Shown in pieces: positions 1 through 8,284 of a stretch of 46,047 nt of DNA (positions are counted from its first letter, which is position 1; every line of letters starts with the position of its first letter). Source of the DNA: Prochlorococcus sp. AG-388-E21. Lineage in GTDB: Bacteria; Cyanobacteriota; Cyanobacteriia; PCC-6307; Cyanobiaceae. A program made the translations under genes and the position numbers. The notes beneath the pieces were generated by a model. The model did not search any database. It was not told the DNA's origin and saw nothing but the letters and a program-made list of their open reading frames with translations. The stretch spans positions 1 to 46,047 of the forward strand of contig QCGO01000010.1 of assembly GCA_003279855.1 (NCBI GenBank). The letters are read 5' to 3'.

Positions 1-133
1 TTCTGATCAAGTTAGATTGCTAAGGACTGTTTTTTTTACGTTAATTTGTATAAAAATATACATGAAAAAGTTTTTATAAAAATTAATTTATCGTATTTTG
101 ATTTTATTATTTTAATGTAAACATTTTGAAGTT

Positions 134-658
134 ATGACCGTAGGAATTTATTACGCAACTACAACTGGAAAAACTGAAGACGTAGCTGATCGTCTTCACA
201 ACTTTATTTCTTCAGCGGAATCACCTAAGGATGTTTCCGATGTTGATGATCTTTCGGAATTTGAAGGCCTTGATGGAATAATTTGTGGTATTCCTACATG
301 GAATACTGGAGCAGATGAGGAAAGGTCTGGAACTGCTTGGGACTCAATATTAGAAGATATTGGTGAACTAAGTTTGTCAGGAAAAAAGGTAGCTATTTTT
401 GGTTTAGGGGATTCATCTACCTATACAGAAAACTATTGCGATGCAATGGAAGAATTACATAGTTATTTCACAAAAGCTGGTGCCGAAATGGTTGGCTATG
501 TTGACAAATCTTCTTATACTTTTGATGAGTCAAAAAGTGTAATAGGCGAAAGCTTTTGTGGGTTACCACTTGATGAAGATAGTGAATCTGATTTAACAGA
601 CTCTCGTCTAGAAACATGGGCTTCTCAATTAAAGGGCGAAATTCCTTCATTGGGATAA
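134..658 (+). CDS. isiB: Flavodoxin (long-chain)
   Basis: Small soluble FMN protein that replaces ferredoxin as electron carrier from photosystem I when iron is short. The 174-residue length fits long-chain flavodoxins. The N-terminus has the FMN phosphate loop (YATTTGKTEDVA), a second flavin contact region around PTWNTGADEE, and the family motif GLGDSSTYTENYCDAM in the middle. ATG start. It lies 143 nt upstream of a Pcb/IsiA-family antenna gene on the same strand, recalling the isiAB iron-stress pair of other cyanobacteria but in the opposite order. Iron-responsive control is expected from the family; I could not identify a convincing Fur box by eye. The T-rich stretch ending near 719, preceded by short inverted repeats (ACATC/GATGT, AACATATGTT), may attenuate read-through into the next gene. 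Confidence 0.95.
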   Translation: MTVGIYYATTTGKTEDVADRLHNFISSAESPKDVSDVDDLSEFEGLDGIICGIPTWNTGADEERSGTAWDSILEDIGELSLSGKKVAIFGLGDSSTYTENYCDAMEELHSYFTKAGAEMVGYVDKSSYTFDESKSVIGESFCGLPLDEDSESDLTDSRLETWASQLKGEIPSLG

Positions 659-801
659 ATCTTTTAAGACATCTCGTTTTTCTTTGTAACATATGTTCTT
701 TGCTAGGATGTTTTTTTTACATAAATAATTAAAGCCTGTAAAGATCTTTTAAAAATCACTCAAATTCGCAATAAGCTCAATTTGCTGTTTATTTAAATCA
801 A

Positions 802-1860
802 GTGTTACAAAACTACGGAAAAACTGATGTTACCTATGACTGGTACGCAGGAAATTCTGGTGTTGTTGGCCGTTCAGGTAAATTCATAGCTGCTCATGCT
901 GCTCATGCAGGATTAATGATGTTCTGGGCAGGAGCTTTTGGATTATTTGAATTAGCTCGTTACGACGCCAGTATTCCAATGGGTGCTCAGAAAGCAATTG
1001 TTTTGCCTCACCTAGCCGGAATTGGTATTGGAGGGATTGAAAATGGAGTCATTACAGAACCATATGGAATTGTTGTAATTTGCACATTGCATTTAATCTT
1101 CTCAGCAGTATTAGGTGCTGGAGGACTATTGCATTCCAATAAATTTGCGGGTGATCTTGGAGATTATCCAGAAAATAGTAAGCCTCAAAAATTCGATTTC
1201 GAGTGGGATGATCCAGATAAGTTGACTTTTATACTTGGTCATCATCTTATTTTCTTAGGACTTGGATCAATAATGTTTGTTGAATGGGCTCGCATTCATG
1301 GTATTTATGATCCTGCTATTGGTTCCACAAGACAAGTAATTTACAATTTAGATATCGCTGCTATTTGGAATCATCAGTTTGATTTTCTTAAAATTGATAG
1401 TTTAGAAGACATTATGGGTGGTCATGCTTTCTTAGCCTTCTTAGAAATTATTGGAGGGGTTTTCCATATTTGTACAAAACAATTTGGGGAATATACAGAA
1501 TTCAAAGGTAAAGGATTACTAGGTGCTGAGGCGATTCTCTCTTACTCAGTAGTCGGAGTTTCTTATATGGCTTTTGTAGCAGCATTCTGGTGTGCTTCAA
1601 ATACTACTATTTATCCAGTTGATCTTTATGGGGAACCATTAAAGCTCTCATTTGAATTTGCTCCTTACTTTACTGACACTGTTGATTTAGGTTCTGGAGC
1701 ATATAGTTCTAGAGCATGGCTTGCAAATACGCACTTCTATTTAGGATTCTTCTTTTTACAAGGTCATTTATGGCATGCTCTTAGAGCTATGGGATTTGAC
1801 TTCAAGAAAATTGGTCAAGCCTTTGACAATATGGAGAATACAAAAATTACACAAAATTAG
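802..1860 (+). CDS. pcb: Chlorophyll a/b-binding light-harvesting protein, Pcb/IsiA family
   Basis: Thylakoid antenna protein of the Pcb/IsiA/CP43 superfamily, binding divinyl chlorophylls in Prochlorococcus. The 352-residue length is typical. The N-terminus (YGKTDVTYDWYAGNSGVVGR) and the histidine-rich segments AAHAAHAG, LPHLAGIGIG, LGHHLIFLGL and FLQGHLWHALR are the conserved chlorophyll-ligating helices; six membrane helices are expected. The start is GTG, because no ATG lies upstream of the conserved N-terminus. Placement after flavodoxin suggests an iron-stress form that feeds photosystem I, as IsiA and some Pcb proteins do, but sequence alone cannot separate a PSI-type from a PSII-type Pcb. 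A terminator follows at 1881. Confidence 0.93.
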   Translation: MLQNYGKTDVTYDWYAGNSGVVGRSGKFIAAHAAHAGLMMFWAGAFGLFELARYDASIPMGAQKAIVLPHLAGIGIGGIENGVITEPYGIVVICTLHLIFSAVLGAGGLLHSNKFAGDLGDYPENSKPQKFDFEWDDPDKLTFILGHHLIFLGLGSIMFVEWARIHGIYDPAIGSTRQVIYNLDIAAIWNHQFDFLKIDSLEDIMGGHAFLAFLEIIGGVFHICTKQFGEYTEFKGKGLLGAEAILSYSVVGVSYMAFVAAFWCASNTTIYPVDLYGEPLKLSFEFAPYFTDTVDLGSGAYSSRAWLANTHFYLGFFFLQGHLWHALRAMGFDFKKIGQAFDNMENTKITQN

Positions 1861-1880
1861 TTAAATTAACTAAGAAAAAT

Positions 1881-1914
1881 TCCTCTCTATTAAGTTAGAG
1901 GGGATTTATTTTTG
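1881..1914 (+). terminator. Rho-independent terminator after pcb
   Basis: TCCTCTCTA (1881-1889) pairs with TAGAGGGGA (1896-1904), nine pairs with one G-U wobble, around a six-base loop, followed by a T-rich tail. It lies 20 nt after the pcb stop codon. Confidence 0.75.
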
Positions 1915-1945
1915 TAAAATTATTATTAAACAAACTTATTAAATA

Positions 1946-2596
1946 ATGTATTTAACAGAAATAAACTGCAAAGAACTTTTTAAAAAAGCTTATGAAAAAA
2001 GATATACTTGGAGTCATAACTTTTGTGGCTATAAAGGTAAATGTATTTTCTCAGTAAATAGTAATACCTATAAAGGTAATTTTGTTTTAGGTAAAGATTT
2101 TAAACCTGAAATCCATAATATTGATGATCAAAAAATTGTTAAAAGTATATCCTCACAATTATTCGAAGTGTCTATACATAGAGTAAAAAGAGAATTTGAA
2201 GAAATTCACTCGAAAAATAATTTTAATTTAATTAAAGATTCAGAGAGTGGAATTGAAATGATGGTTTCCGGTAAAAACGAGGGTGATAAATATAGTGTAA
2301 AAAATAATTGTATAAATATGGTTTACAGGAAAATTCACGGAATAATCATAGAAATTTTTGTTCAAGAATTCTTCGATACAGGGAATGGATTCCTAAGTAA
2401 AAAATATACTAGCCAACAATTTGATCCTCATACTTTAAAAGCTAATTCTTTGAAGTTGGAATATGAGGATAGATTTATTAATATTGCTTCTCAAGACATT
2501 TGGATACTTAATTCAAGATCCATAAAATACTTAAATAAAAATCAAGAAGAAGAAATTCAAAAGTTTACTTTTGAGGATCTAAGTTTATTGGCCTAG
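1946..2596 (+). CDS. DUF3386 family protein
   Basis: Conserved cyanobacterial protein of unknown function. The 216-residue length and the patterns AYEKRYTWSHNFCGYKG near the start, SSQLFEVSIHRVKREFEE in the first half, and YTSQQFDP plus a closing FTFEDLSLLA match the cyanobacterial DUF3386 family as I remember it. No signal peptide or membrane segment is visible, so it is probably soluble. ATG start at 1946. It has its own gap from pcb (terminator at 1881), so it is probably a single-gene unit. Function not inferred. Confidence 0.8.
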   Translation: MYLTEINCKELFKKAYEKRYTWSHNFCGYKGKCIFSVNSNTYKGNFVLGKDFKPEIHNIDDQKIVKSISSQLFEVSIHRVKREFEEIHSKNNFNLIKDSESGIEMMVSGKNEGDKYSVKNNCINMVYRKIHGIIIEIFVQEFFDTGNGFLSKKYTSQQFDPHTLKANSLKLEYEDRFINIASQDIWILNSRSIKYLNKNQEEEIQKFTFEDLSLLA

Positions 2597-2607
2597 TGGT
2601 CAACTTT

Positions 2608-2853
2608 TTATTCTACTAATCTAAATCCTTTATCAAGTAATTTTTGATAAAGAAGCCTAGCTCTGAAAGCAAGAATTTGCTCTTCATTTTCATTACTAAT
2701 TACATGAAAGTAATTAGCATCTAGTTTATTTTTGCTGAAACATACATTTGCCTCCCCTAATCTTAGTGTCCAGTTTTCTTCTTTTGCTAAATCTTGATTA
2801 GGTCCTAGATCCCATGGACATTTTTCAGGATATTTTTCTCTTTTAGATCCCAT
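2608..2853 (-). CDS. Conserved small hypothetical protein
   Basis: An 81-residue soluble protein with ATG start and the look of a conserved picocyanobacterial small protein (KREKYPEKCPWDLGPNQDLA, ending in a C-terminal helix). I do not recognise a domain. It is convergent with the DUF3386 gene, the stop codons being 11 nt apart, so the two genes probably share a termination region. No cofactor motif; two cysteines (CPWD and VCFS) are not in a metal-binding spacing. Confidence 0.65.
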   Translation of the reverse strand: MGSKREKYPEKCPWDLGPNQDLAKEENWTLRLGEANVCFSKNKLDANYFHVISNENEEQILAFRARLLYQKLLDKGFRLVE

Positions 2854-2960
2854 TGAAAATTTTTAAACTACCCAATATTAGTAACTATTCAAAAGTATGG
2901 CTATGGATTTTAATTATTAGCTTTTCCTTAACTTTTTCTATACTGCTGTAAAGGTGAAAT

Positions 2961-3599
2961 TTATTCTTTAGTCGCAATTAAACAATAAAAAGGATCTTTA
3001 TTTAAAAAATTGAAAATACTAAGAGAAGTTTCATTAAACTTTTTAATGATTTTTGGTTCATTAAATCCGTTTGTGATTAATACTTTTCTTACATATTTGA
3101 TTCTCTCTTCTTCAGTAGATGTTGTCCATATATTAGGAGCCTTATGCCAAAATGCTCTATTTGAAAAAGAAATCATAATCTTGCCCTGACTACTCAAAAT
3201 TCTTACGATTTCTTTGGATAAATTCTCTGGGTATTGTAAATATTGCCAGGCTGCTACCATTAAGCAATAATCGACGGTTCCACTATCAAGAGGAATCTCT
3301 TGATTTAAATTGAAATTTTGTATCCAATAAGAATCAAAAATTTTGTTTTTTTCGAGTTCTTGTTTGTTTAATCCATGTCCAATAACTTTTTTATATTTTT
3401 TCTCTTCAGGTAAATAACTGTCCCAACTGGACATTAAATCCAGCACCGTTGAATAATCTGAAATTTCTTTATTATAAACATTTGATAGATATTGCCTGAA
3501 GTTTGCATCTAAATGATAAACAAATTTTGGTTCAGAATAAAATTCTTCATCATTACTCTCATCAAGTTTTTTCCTTTGATAATTATTTAAAACTTCCAA
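2961..3599 (-). CDS. SAM-dependent methyltransferase (class I)
   Basis: A 212-residue protein with a class I methyltransferase layout. YSTVLDLMSSWDSYLPEE is a motif I variant (D-L-x-S-S-W-D instead of the usual glycine-rich loop), followed by an acidic/Asn region at VIGHGLNKQEL, then GTVDYCLMVAAWQYLQYPEN (motif IV-like) and ILSSQGKIMISFSNRAFW (motif VI-like). The substrate is unknown. The best start is TTG at 3599; there is no in-frame ATG before the conserved part. It lies in conserved backbone with no obvious operon partner. Family confident, function unknown. Confidence 0.78.
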   Translation of the reverse strand: MEVLNNYQRKKLDESNDEEFYSEPKFVYHLDANFRQYLSNVYNKEISDYSTVLDLMSSWDSYLPEEKKYKKVIGHGLNKQELEKNKIFDSYWIQNFNLNQEIPLDSGTVDYCLMVAAWQYLQYPENLSKEIVRILSSQGKIMISFSNRAFWHKAPNIWTTSTEEERIKYVRKVLITNGFNEPKIIKKFNETSLSIFNFLNKDPFYCLIATKE

Positions 3600-3751
3600 G
3601 ACGATTATTATGATACGTACTCCAAATTTAGTAAATAGATATTCATATTGTGATTTTGAAATATATTTAGCATTTAATTAATTAAAGATTTTTAAAAAAG
3701 CTAGACATCTACTCAAAAAAAGTTAAATTATTAAATATCAATTTAATTACA

Positions 3752-3922
3752 ATGATTGAATTTAAAAGGAGCAAAAAAAGTAGATCTAAAAATGCCCTTT
3801 TCAATCCATATAAAAACGGAATTAGTCAATACGATATGGCATATCTTTCTTCAAAAAAAGCTTTAAAAACTAAAACTTTTAATCTACAAAATGATTTTCA
3901 AAAAGATAATTTAGCAGCATAA
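3752..3922 (+). CDS. Small basic protein, 56 residues
   Basis: ATG at 3752 opens a 56-residue frame ending at TAA 3920-3922, two bases before the next gene's ATG. The product starts MIEFKRSKKSRSKNALFNPY and is strongly basic, with many Lys and Asn. No domain is recognised. The tight spacing to the MIF-like gene suggests a shared transcript and a real gene, but the length alone is weak evidence. Confidence 0.5.
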   Translation: MIEFKRSKKSRSKNALFNPYKNGISQYDMAYLSSKKALKTKTFNLQNDFQKDNLAA

Positions 3923-3924
3923 AT

Positions 3925-4257
3925 ATGCCTTACATTAATGTGTCTACTTCAGCAAAAATAGAGGATAAGAAAAAATTACTTGAAGAAATCTCAATATTAG
4001 TTTCGTCTTTAACAAATAAATCAAAAAGATTTGTTATGGCTAGATTAGATGATAATTCCGAAATGTATTTTGATGATGAAAGCCCTTGTTGCTTTTTAGA
4101 GATTAAGTCAATAGGCTCTTTAAATCCTTCAGAAATGGCAAAGCCAATATCTAATTTTGTTTATGAGAAAATGGGAATTCCAATAGATAAGATTTATATT
4201 TCTTTCGAGGATGTTTCTGCTTCAATGTGGGCTTTGAATGGAAGAACCTTTGGTTAA
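3925..4257 (+). CDS. MIF/phenylpyruvate tautomerase family protein
   Basis: A 110-residue member of the macrophage migration inhibitory factor tautomerase superfamily, a small trimeric fold using an N-terminal proline as catalytic base after removal of Met. The sequence starts Met-Pro (MPYINVSTSAKI), keeps a lysine in the second helix region and ends with the MIF-like C-terminus YISFEDVSASMWALNGRTFG (length and GRTFG resemble animal MIF closely). Prochlorococcus is known to carry MIF homologues with phenylpyruvate tautomerase activity in vitro; the physiological substrate is unclear. It follows the small basic ORF by two bases and precedes a DUF1824 gene by 26. Confidence 0.9.
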   Translation: MPYINVSTSAKIEDKKKLLEEISILVSSLTNKSKRFVMARLDDNSEMYFDDESPCCFLEIKSIGSLNPSEMAKPISNFVYEKMGIPIDKIYISFEDVSASMWALNGRTFG

Positions 4258-4283
4258 GAATTATTTTTTTAGGTATTAATTAA

Positions 4284-4670
4284 ATGGAAATAAAAAAATT
4301 AGTTGATTTAAACAGTCTTAGAACTGCTCCTCTTTTAAGCAGTAGTCAAATAAAAAAACTACTAGAAGAGTTGGAATTTAATATACTTGATTCGGATTGG
4401 ATCACAGTAGGCATAATGGCATCTCATGATTATGAGGCTATCGAGGCATTGAAATCAATTTCTAGAAAATATACTTCGATTAAATTTAGGAATTTAGATT
4501 CTTTAAATGCCGATGGAAGTGTTTTTTTGAAAGGTAATCAAAAAACTGGAAATGTTTACATACGATCTGAAAATGGTCTCGGGGAAGGGATTTTATTAAC
4601 TTGTCAGTATGACGAAGATTCTAGAGAATCAAATACTTCTGGACCATTACCACTAAATTTTTTCACATAA
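4284..4670 (+). CDS. DUF1824 family protein
   Basis: A 128-residue cyanobacterial protein of unknown function. The family signature is visible: LRTAPLLSSSQIKKLLEEL near the N-terminus, DWITVGIMASHDYEAIEAL in the middle, and FLKGNQKTGNVYIRSENGLG followed by a GPLPLNFF terminus. Soluble, with no cofactor motif. ATG start 26 nt after the MIF-like gene, same strand, so probably co-transcribed with it. Confidence 0.82.
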   Translation: MEIKKLVDLNSLRTAPLLSSSQIKKLLEELEFNILDSDWITVGIMASHDYEAIEALKSISRKYTSIKFRNLDSLNADGSVFLKGNQKTGNVYIRSENGLGEGILLTCQYDEDSRESNTSGPLPLNFFT

Positions 4671-4829
4671 TTAATCTCTGATTTATATTTATATTGAGGA
4701 ATTTATATTTTGACAGTTTTTCACCAGATGATATTTTTCAGAACTTAGAGTTGAAAATATTTTTTGTTTTAAGCTTTGTTATTATGTTTAATGGCATAGA
4801 TCTAAATTTTTCCACTTTTTAAAAATTTG

Positions 4830-5699
4830 ATGTTTTTTCAGGATATAATTCAAAATCTCAATAATTTCTGGTCCAAAGAAGGTTGTTTGATTATGCAGCC
4901 CTACGATACGGAAAAAGGTGCTGGCACAATGAATCCTCATACTTTTTTGAGGGCCATTGGACCAGAACCATGGAATGTTGCTTATTCTGAACCATGCAGA
5001 AGACCTACAGATGGAAGATTTGGGGACAATCCAAATCGTGCTCAACATTACTTTCAATATCAAGTAATAATAAAGCCTTCTCCTGATGGGATACAAGAAA
5101 AATATTTTAAATCTTTAGAATTTCTTGGAATAAATCCTAAAAATCACGATATTAGATTTGTTGAAGATAATTGGGAGTCCCCAACTCTTGGAGCTTGGGG
5201 AGTAGGTTGGGAAGTATGGCTGGACGGAATGGAAGTTACTCAATTTACCTATTTCCAACAATGTGGTGGAATTGATTGTAAACCAATACCAATTGAAATT
5301 ACATATGGTTTAGAGAGAATTGCAATGTTCTTGCAAGATAAGGAAAGTATTTGGGACTTGAAATGGAATAAAAATTTGAAATACAGTGATATTTGGCTCC
5401 AATTTGAAAAAGGTCAATGCTCATATAATTTCACTGAATCTAATCCTGAAAATCTCAGGAAATTATTTGAAATCTACCAAGATGAAGCAAATTTATTAAC
5501 TGAAAAGAAGCTAACTTATCCTGCACTTGATTTTGTCCTTAAATGTAGCCACTGCTTTAATTTGCTTGATGCGAGAGGAGTTATTTCTGTCACTGATCGC
5601 GCACAATATATAGAAAAAATCAGGAATTTAGCTAGAGGAGTCGCATCTTCATGGATAGAAGAAAGAGAGCTTTTAAATTTCCCATTATTGAAAAATTAA
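4830..5699 (+). CDS. glyQ: Glycyl-tRNA synthetase alpha subunit
   Basis: Catalytic subunit of the bacterial alpha2-beta2 glycyl-tRNA synthetase, which charges tRNA-Gly. It is clear from the N-terminal block [60 protein letters not shown] (class II motif region), and [20 protein letters not shown]. It has 289 residues from the ATG at 4830; a TTG just before it (4827) is in frame but less likely. The glyS beta subunit is not in the window, which is usual since glyQ and glyS are often unlinked in cyanobacteria. A small inverted repeat (ATACAC/GTGTAT) downstream lacks a T-tract and is a poor terminator. Confidence 0.97.
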   Translation: MFFQDIIQNLNNFWSKEGCLIMQPYDTEKGAGTMNPHTFLRAIGPEPWNVAYSEPCRRPTDGRFGDNPNRAQHYFQYQVIIKPSPDGIQEKYFKSLEFLGINPKNHDIRFVEDNWESPTLGAWGVGWEVWLDGMEVTQFTYFQQCGGIDCKPIPIEITYGLERIAMFLQDKESIWDLKWNKNLKYSDIWLQFEKGQCSYNFTESNPENLRKLFEIYQDEANLLTEKKLTYPALDFVLKCSHCFNLLDARGVISVTDRAQYIEKIRNLARGVASSWIEERELLNFPLLKN

Positions 5700-5796
5700 T
5701 TAACAAATTAAATACACTAATATGTGTATCATTTGATACTTGAACTTGCATCTATTATTCCTACTCAAGAAAGTTACTGTCGATACAATATGACTA

Positions 5797-5817
5797 CCCA
5801 CGTCTTGTGGGCATTTT
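5797..5817 (+). promoter_or_regulatory. Terminator-like hairpin in the porin 5' leader
   Basis: CCCAC (5797-5801) and GTGGG (5807-5811) form a five-pair GC stem with a five-base loop followed by CATTTTT. It sits 15-35 nt before the porin ATG, too far from the glyQ stop (about 100 nt) and too close to the porin to be a simple terminator. It may be a 5'-UTR attenuator, the end of a short leader RNA, or a structure that sets access to the adjoining Yfr1-like site. Confidence 0.5.
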
Positions 5818-5819
5818 TC

Positions 5820-5827
5820 GTGTGAGG
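5820..5827 (+). promoter_or_regulatory. Predicted Yfr1 sRNA target over the porin ribosome-binding site
   Basis: GTGTGAGG immediately before the porin start includes the ribosome-binding sequence (GAGG, five bases before ATG). It is a perfect eight-base complement of the unpaired core CCTCACAC of Yfr1, the cyanobacterial sRNA reported to block translation of Prochlorococcus porin mRNAs. The match is seen directly; regulation is inferred. The yfr1 gene itself is not in this window. Confidence 0.6.
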
Positions 5828-5831
5828 TAAA

Positions 5832-7151
5832 ATGAAACTTTTCCAACAAATGTTGGTTGCTACTGCTTCTTTGGGCTTAATTGCGCCTATTGCTGCACAA
5901 GCATCTGATGTTATAAATCTTGAAGGGATGAATAACTACAATCGTAGTAAGAAATCTTCTAAAAGGTTTGACAGTAATACATTCGCTACAAAGGTCAGCG
6001 AAGATATTGCAAATCTTAATGGTCGTATTGACGGCCTTGAGACTAGACAAAATGATTTTGAAGCTGGTAGCTTTTCAGATACCACTGTTTTTGATGGTAA
6101 AGCTGTAATGGCTATTGGTGCTGTGGATGGTGGAGATAATCTCGGCTCTAACGGTACTGAAAAAACTCAAGCAGCTTTTGTCTACCAAATGAACTTAAAC
6201 ACAAGTTTTACTGGTGATGATAATCTCTATGTAAGACTTAAAGCTGGCGATGGTTGGGACGGAGCTTTTGATCAAAAAACATCAACTTATCACATAGAAG
6301 CAAAAGAAACTGGTTTGGCTGATGGCACTACCAATTTTAAAGTTGATAAAATGTGGTACACATTCCCAATATCAGATAAGTTTACTGCAACAGTTGGACC
6401 ATTAATTGAAAACTATTACATGCTTGCAGCTACTCCATCGGTTTATAAGCCTGGAGCATTAAAAGCTTTCAAACTAGGTGGTAATGGAGCCGCTTTCGGA
6501 GCAAGTACTTCTACAGGGGCAGGTCTTAAATATGTTGGGGATAATGGTTTTGCTGTAAGTACAACAATTAATTCCAAAGACGCAGCGGGTACTAATGGTT
6601 TACTAACTAATCAAGACAATAATAAAGTAAACGTCCAAGCTGCATATACTCAAGATAATTATCATCTTTCTGCTACTTATTCAAGACAACAGGGGTGGAA
6701 TTCTTGGTCTTATTACTCAACAAAAGACCTATATTCAGGAGCTGATGCGTTAGGTGTTAATTCTGATTCTGTTGCTTTAAGAGCATGGTGGAGACCAGAA
6801 GAAACAGGAACAGCAACTCCTTCTGTTTCAGTAGGATACGATACTATGAGTTTTTCAGGTCGTTCTGACATCAAAGAAGGTAATGGATATTTTGTTGGCC
6901 TTAACTGGGCAGATATGTTCCAACCAAGTGACAAAATTGGCTTAGCTATTGGTCAACCTATGAAAGCAACTGAAGCAGTTGCTGGGGCTACTTTAAGCGA
7001 AGTTGATCCATTCTTGTGGGAACTATACTACTCATTTAGACCAAATGATTCAATAGAAGTTACACCAGCAATCTTTGGTGGAACTGATGTAGAAAGCACA
7101 ACAGAAGATGATATCTTTGGTGCAGTTTTAACTACAATTTTCAAATTCTAA
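5832..7151 (+). CDS. Outer-membrane porin (iron uptake porin / Som type)
   Basis: A 439-residue outer-membrane channel. MKLFQQMLVATASLGLIAPI followed by AAQAS is a Sec signal peptide with cleavage near residue 24. A short helical segment (TKVSEDIANLNGRIDGLETR) resembles the coiled linker of cyanobacterial porins, and the rest alternates aromatic/polar residues as in a beta barrel, ending in a terminal Phe (TTIFKF), the usual barrel-assembly signal. No full SLH domain is seen, so the protein resembles the trimmed Prochlorococcus porins. Substrate uncertain (ions, perhaps iron, or small solutes). Its start region carries the Yfr1-like site; a strong terminator follows at 7171. Confidence 0.88.
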   Translation: MKLFQQMLVATASLGLIAPIAAQASDVINLEGMNNYNRSKKSSKRFDSNTFATKVSEDIANLNGRIDGLETRQNDFEAGSFSDTTVFDGKAVMAIGAVDGGDNLGSNGTEKTQAAFVYQMNLNTSFTGDDNLYVRLKAGDGWDGAFDQKTSTYHIEAKETGLADGTTNFKVDKMWYTFPISDKFTATVGPLIENYYMLAATPSVYKPGALKAFKLGGNGAAFGASTSTGAGLKYVGDNGFAVSTTINSKDAAGTNGLLTNQDNNKVNVQAAYTQDNYHLSATYSRQQGWNSWSYYSTKDLYSGADALGVNSDSVALRAWWRPEETGTATPSVSVGYDTMSFSGRSDIKEGNGYFVGLNWADMFQPSDKIGLAIGQPMKATEAVAGATLSEVDPFLWELYYSFRPNDSIEVTPAIFGGTDVESTTEDDIFGAVLTTIFKF

Positions 7152-7170
7152 ATCTAATAATTTGAAAATA

Positions 7171-7198
7171 AAAAGGCCTCAAATATGAGGCCTTTTTT
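7171..7198. terminator. Bidirectional terminator between porin and small secreted protein gene
   Basis: GGCCTCA (7175-7181) and TGAGGCC (7186-7192) form a perfect stem with loop AATA, extended by A-runs on the left pairing T-runs on the right. Symmetric A/T flanks let it work on both strands, ending the porin gene (+) and the 79-residue gene (-) whose stop is at 7214. Confidence 0.9.
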
Positions 7199-7213
7199 AT
7201 TTTAGAAATATTT

Positions 7214-7453
7214 TTACCAGCAATTTTCACCCTCTCCGATAGGGACGCAGGTACTCGATTTAGCATTTTCATCAGCTATTTTTTGGGCTGCATCATCTAA
7301 TATGAAATCTGCTTCTATAGCCATATCTGTATTCCATTCTTTAAGTCCTCCTAAATCACTTTCACCTGCTTTTAAATCGGAATTATTTATTGCAGTTATT
7401 GTTAGAGCACTTGTTGCTGCGATAAATAATGAAATTGAACTTTTTTTATTCAT
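7214..7453 (-). CDS. Small exported hypothetical protein
   Basis: A 79-residue protein with a Sec-type signal peptide: two lysines, then SISLFIAATSALTITAI, and a likely cleavage before residue 30. The mature part is acidic, with a C-terminal pair of cysteines (STCVPIGEGENCW) that could form a disulfide in the periplasm. No known domain is recognised. ATG start. It faces the porin gene across the shared terminator and is the only gene on its transcript that I can see. Function unknown. Confidence 0.65.
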   Translation of the reverse strand: MNKKSSISLFIAATSALTITAINNSDLKAGESDLGGLKEWNTDMAIEADFILDDAAQKIADENAKSSTCVPIGEGENCW

Positions 7454-7525
7454 TTATAAATATGTATCTATATGTATCCTAATAATCTTAGATTTATTTT
7501 TCTATTAGTTGTATAAAATGATTCT

Positions 7526-8191
7526 TTAATTGCCCAGTAATCTAAGAAAATTTGAATAGGATTTATAAATAAGATCAAGTTCATCAGATCTTCCATGCTT
7601 AGCCAGCAGTCCTCTAGCACCTGCATCAAGATCAAATAAATACTCTCTTTCTTCAATTGATTTAACATAACTTTCGATCCATCCAACACATACTAATCTT
7701 TCACCATTTCTTATCTCTTTAACTGAATGTAAATAAGTACTTGGATAAATAATCATCTCACCGGCTTTTAGCTTAAATTCTTTCTCAGAATTAATTGTTT
7801 CTATTACTAATTCTCCACCTTCATAGGAATTTTTATCAGTTAATGAAATAGTAAATGATAAATCTGATCTCCCTGAAGACATAAATGGATTATCGATATG
7901 TCTGCCATAACTCATATTTTGTGATGATTTGGTGAACATTATTCCATGGATTATTTTAGGTAGTGAAAAACTCTTAATTAGAGAGTTAGCCAGGATCTTT
8001 TTATTAATTAATTGAGAATATTTTTTTGAAATTTCTGTATTTCTATTTAATTGCAAATTATTTTTGACTTTTGAAGCATGGCTTCCCGCTGTCTTTTTCC
8101 CATCTTCCCAAAGCTTATTTTGTTTATTTATATTGTTATTTAATATTTCTAATTCCTCTTCATTAAGTAGCTGGAGAGTTAAATAATTCAT
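7526..8191 (-). CDS. Fe(II)/2-oxoglutarate-dependent dioxygenase, PKHD/PiuC-like
   Basis: A 221-residue member of the PKHD-type hydroxylase family (PiuC/YbiX). The iron ligands are visible in order: GRHIDNPF supplies H-x-D, and the distal His is in YPSTYLHSV; GERLVCVGWIESYV follows with the 2-oxoglutarate Arg. DLSFTISLTDKNSYEGGELVIE is the jelly-roll core. PiuC homologues often sit beside iron-uptake genes, and this one is divergent from an iron-binding protein gene across a 93-nt gap, supporting an iron-metabolism role. The hydroxylated substrate is unknown. ATG start. Confidence 0.88.
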   Translation of the reverse strand: MNYLTLQLLNEEELEILNNNINKQNKLWEDGKKTAGSHASKVKNNLQLNRNTEISKKYSQLINKKILANSLIKSFSLPKIIHGIMFTKSSQNMSYGRHIDNPFMSSGRSDLSFTISLTDKNSYEGGELVIETINSEKEFKLKAGEMIIYPSTYLHSVKEIRNGERLVCVGWIESYVKSIEEREYLFDLDAGARGLLAKHGRSDELDLIYKSYSNFLRLLGN

Positions 8192-8284
8192 ATTGTGTAT
8201 AAAAAATGATACAAGCTCATGTATAGAAAATTTCTTTTAGGATTCTTGCTTGTTGGATATATATAAAGTAACCATAGATACCCT

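Noticed and set aside
468-692. 74-codon frame on the minus strand across the flavodoxin gene
   Set aside because: It lies antisense to a clear flavodoxin; the product has no domain and the length is expected by chance in A+T-rich coding DNA.
4788-5096. 102-codon minus-strand frame over glyQ
   Set aside because: Antisense to highly conserved synthetase codons; no family resemblance.
5700-5760. Terminator for glyQ at the ATACAC/GTGTAT inverted repeat
   Set aside because: Six A/T-rich pairs and no T-tract after it; too weak to call.
8192-8284. Fur box between the PiuC-like and FutA-like genes
   Set aside because: Expected from gene function, but I found no convincing 19-base inverted repeat by eye.
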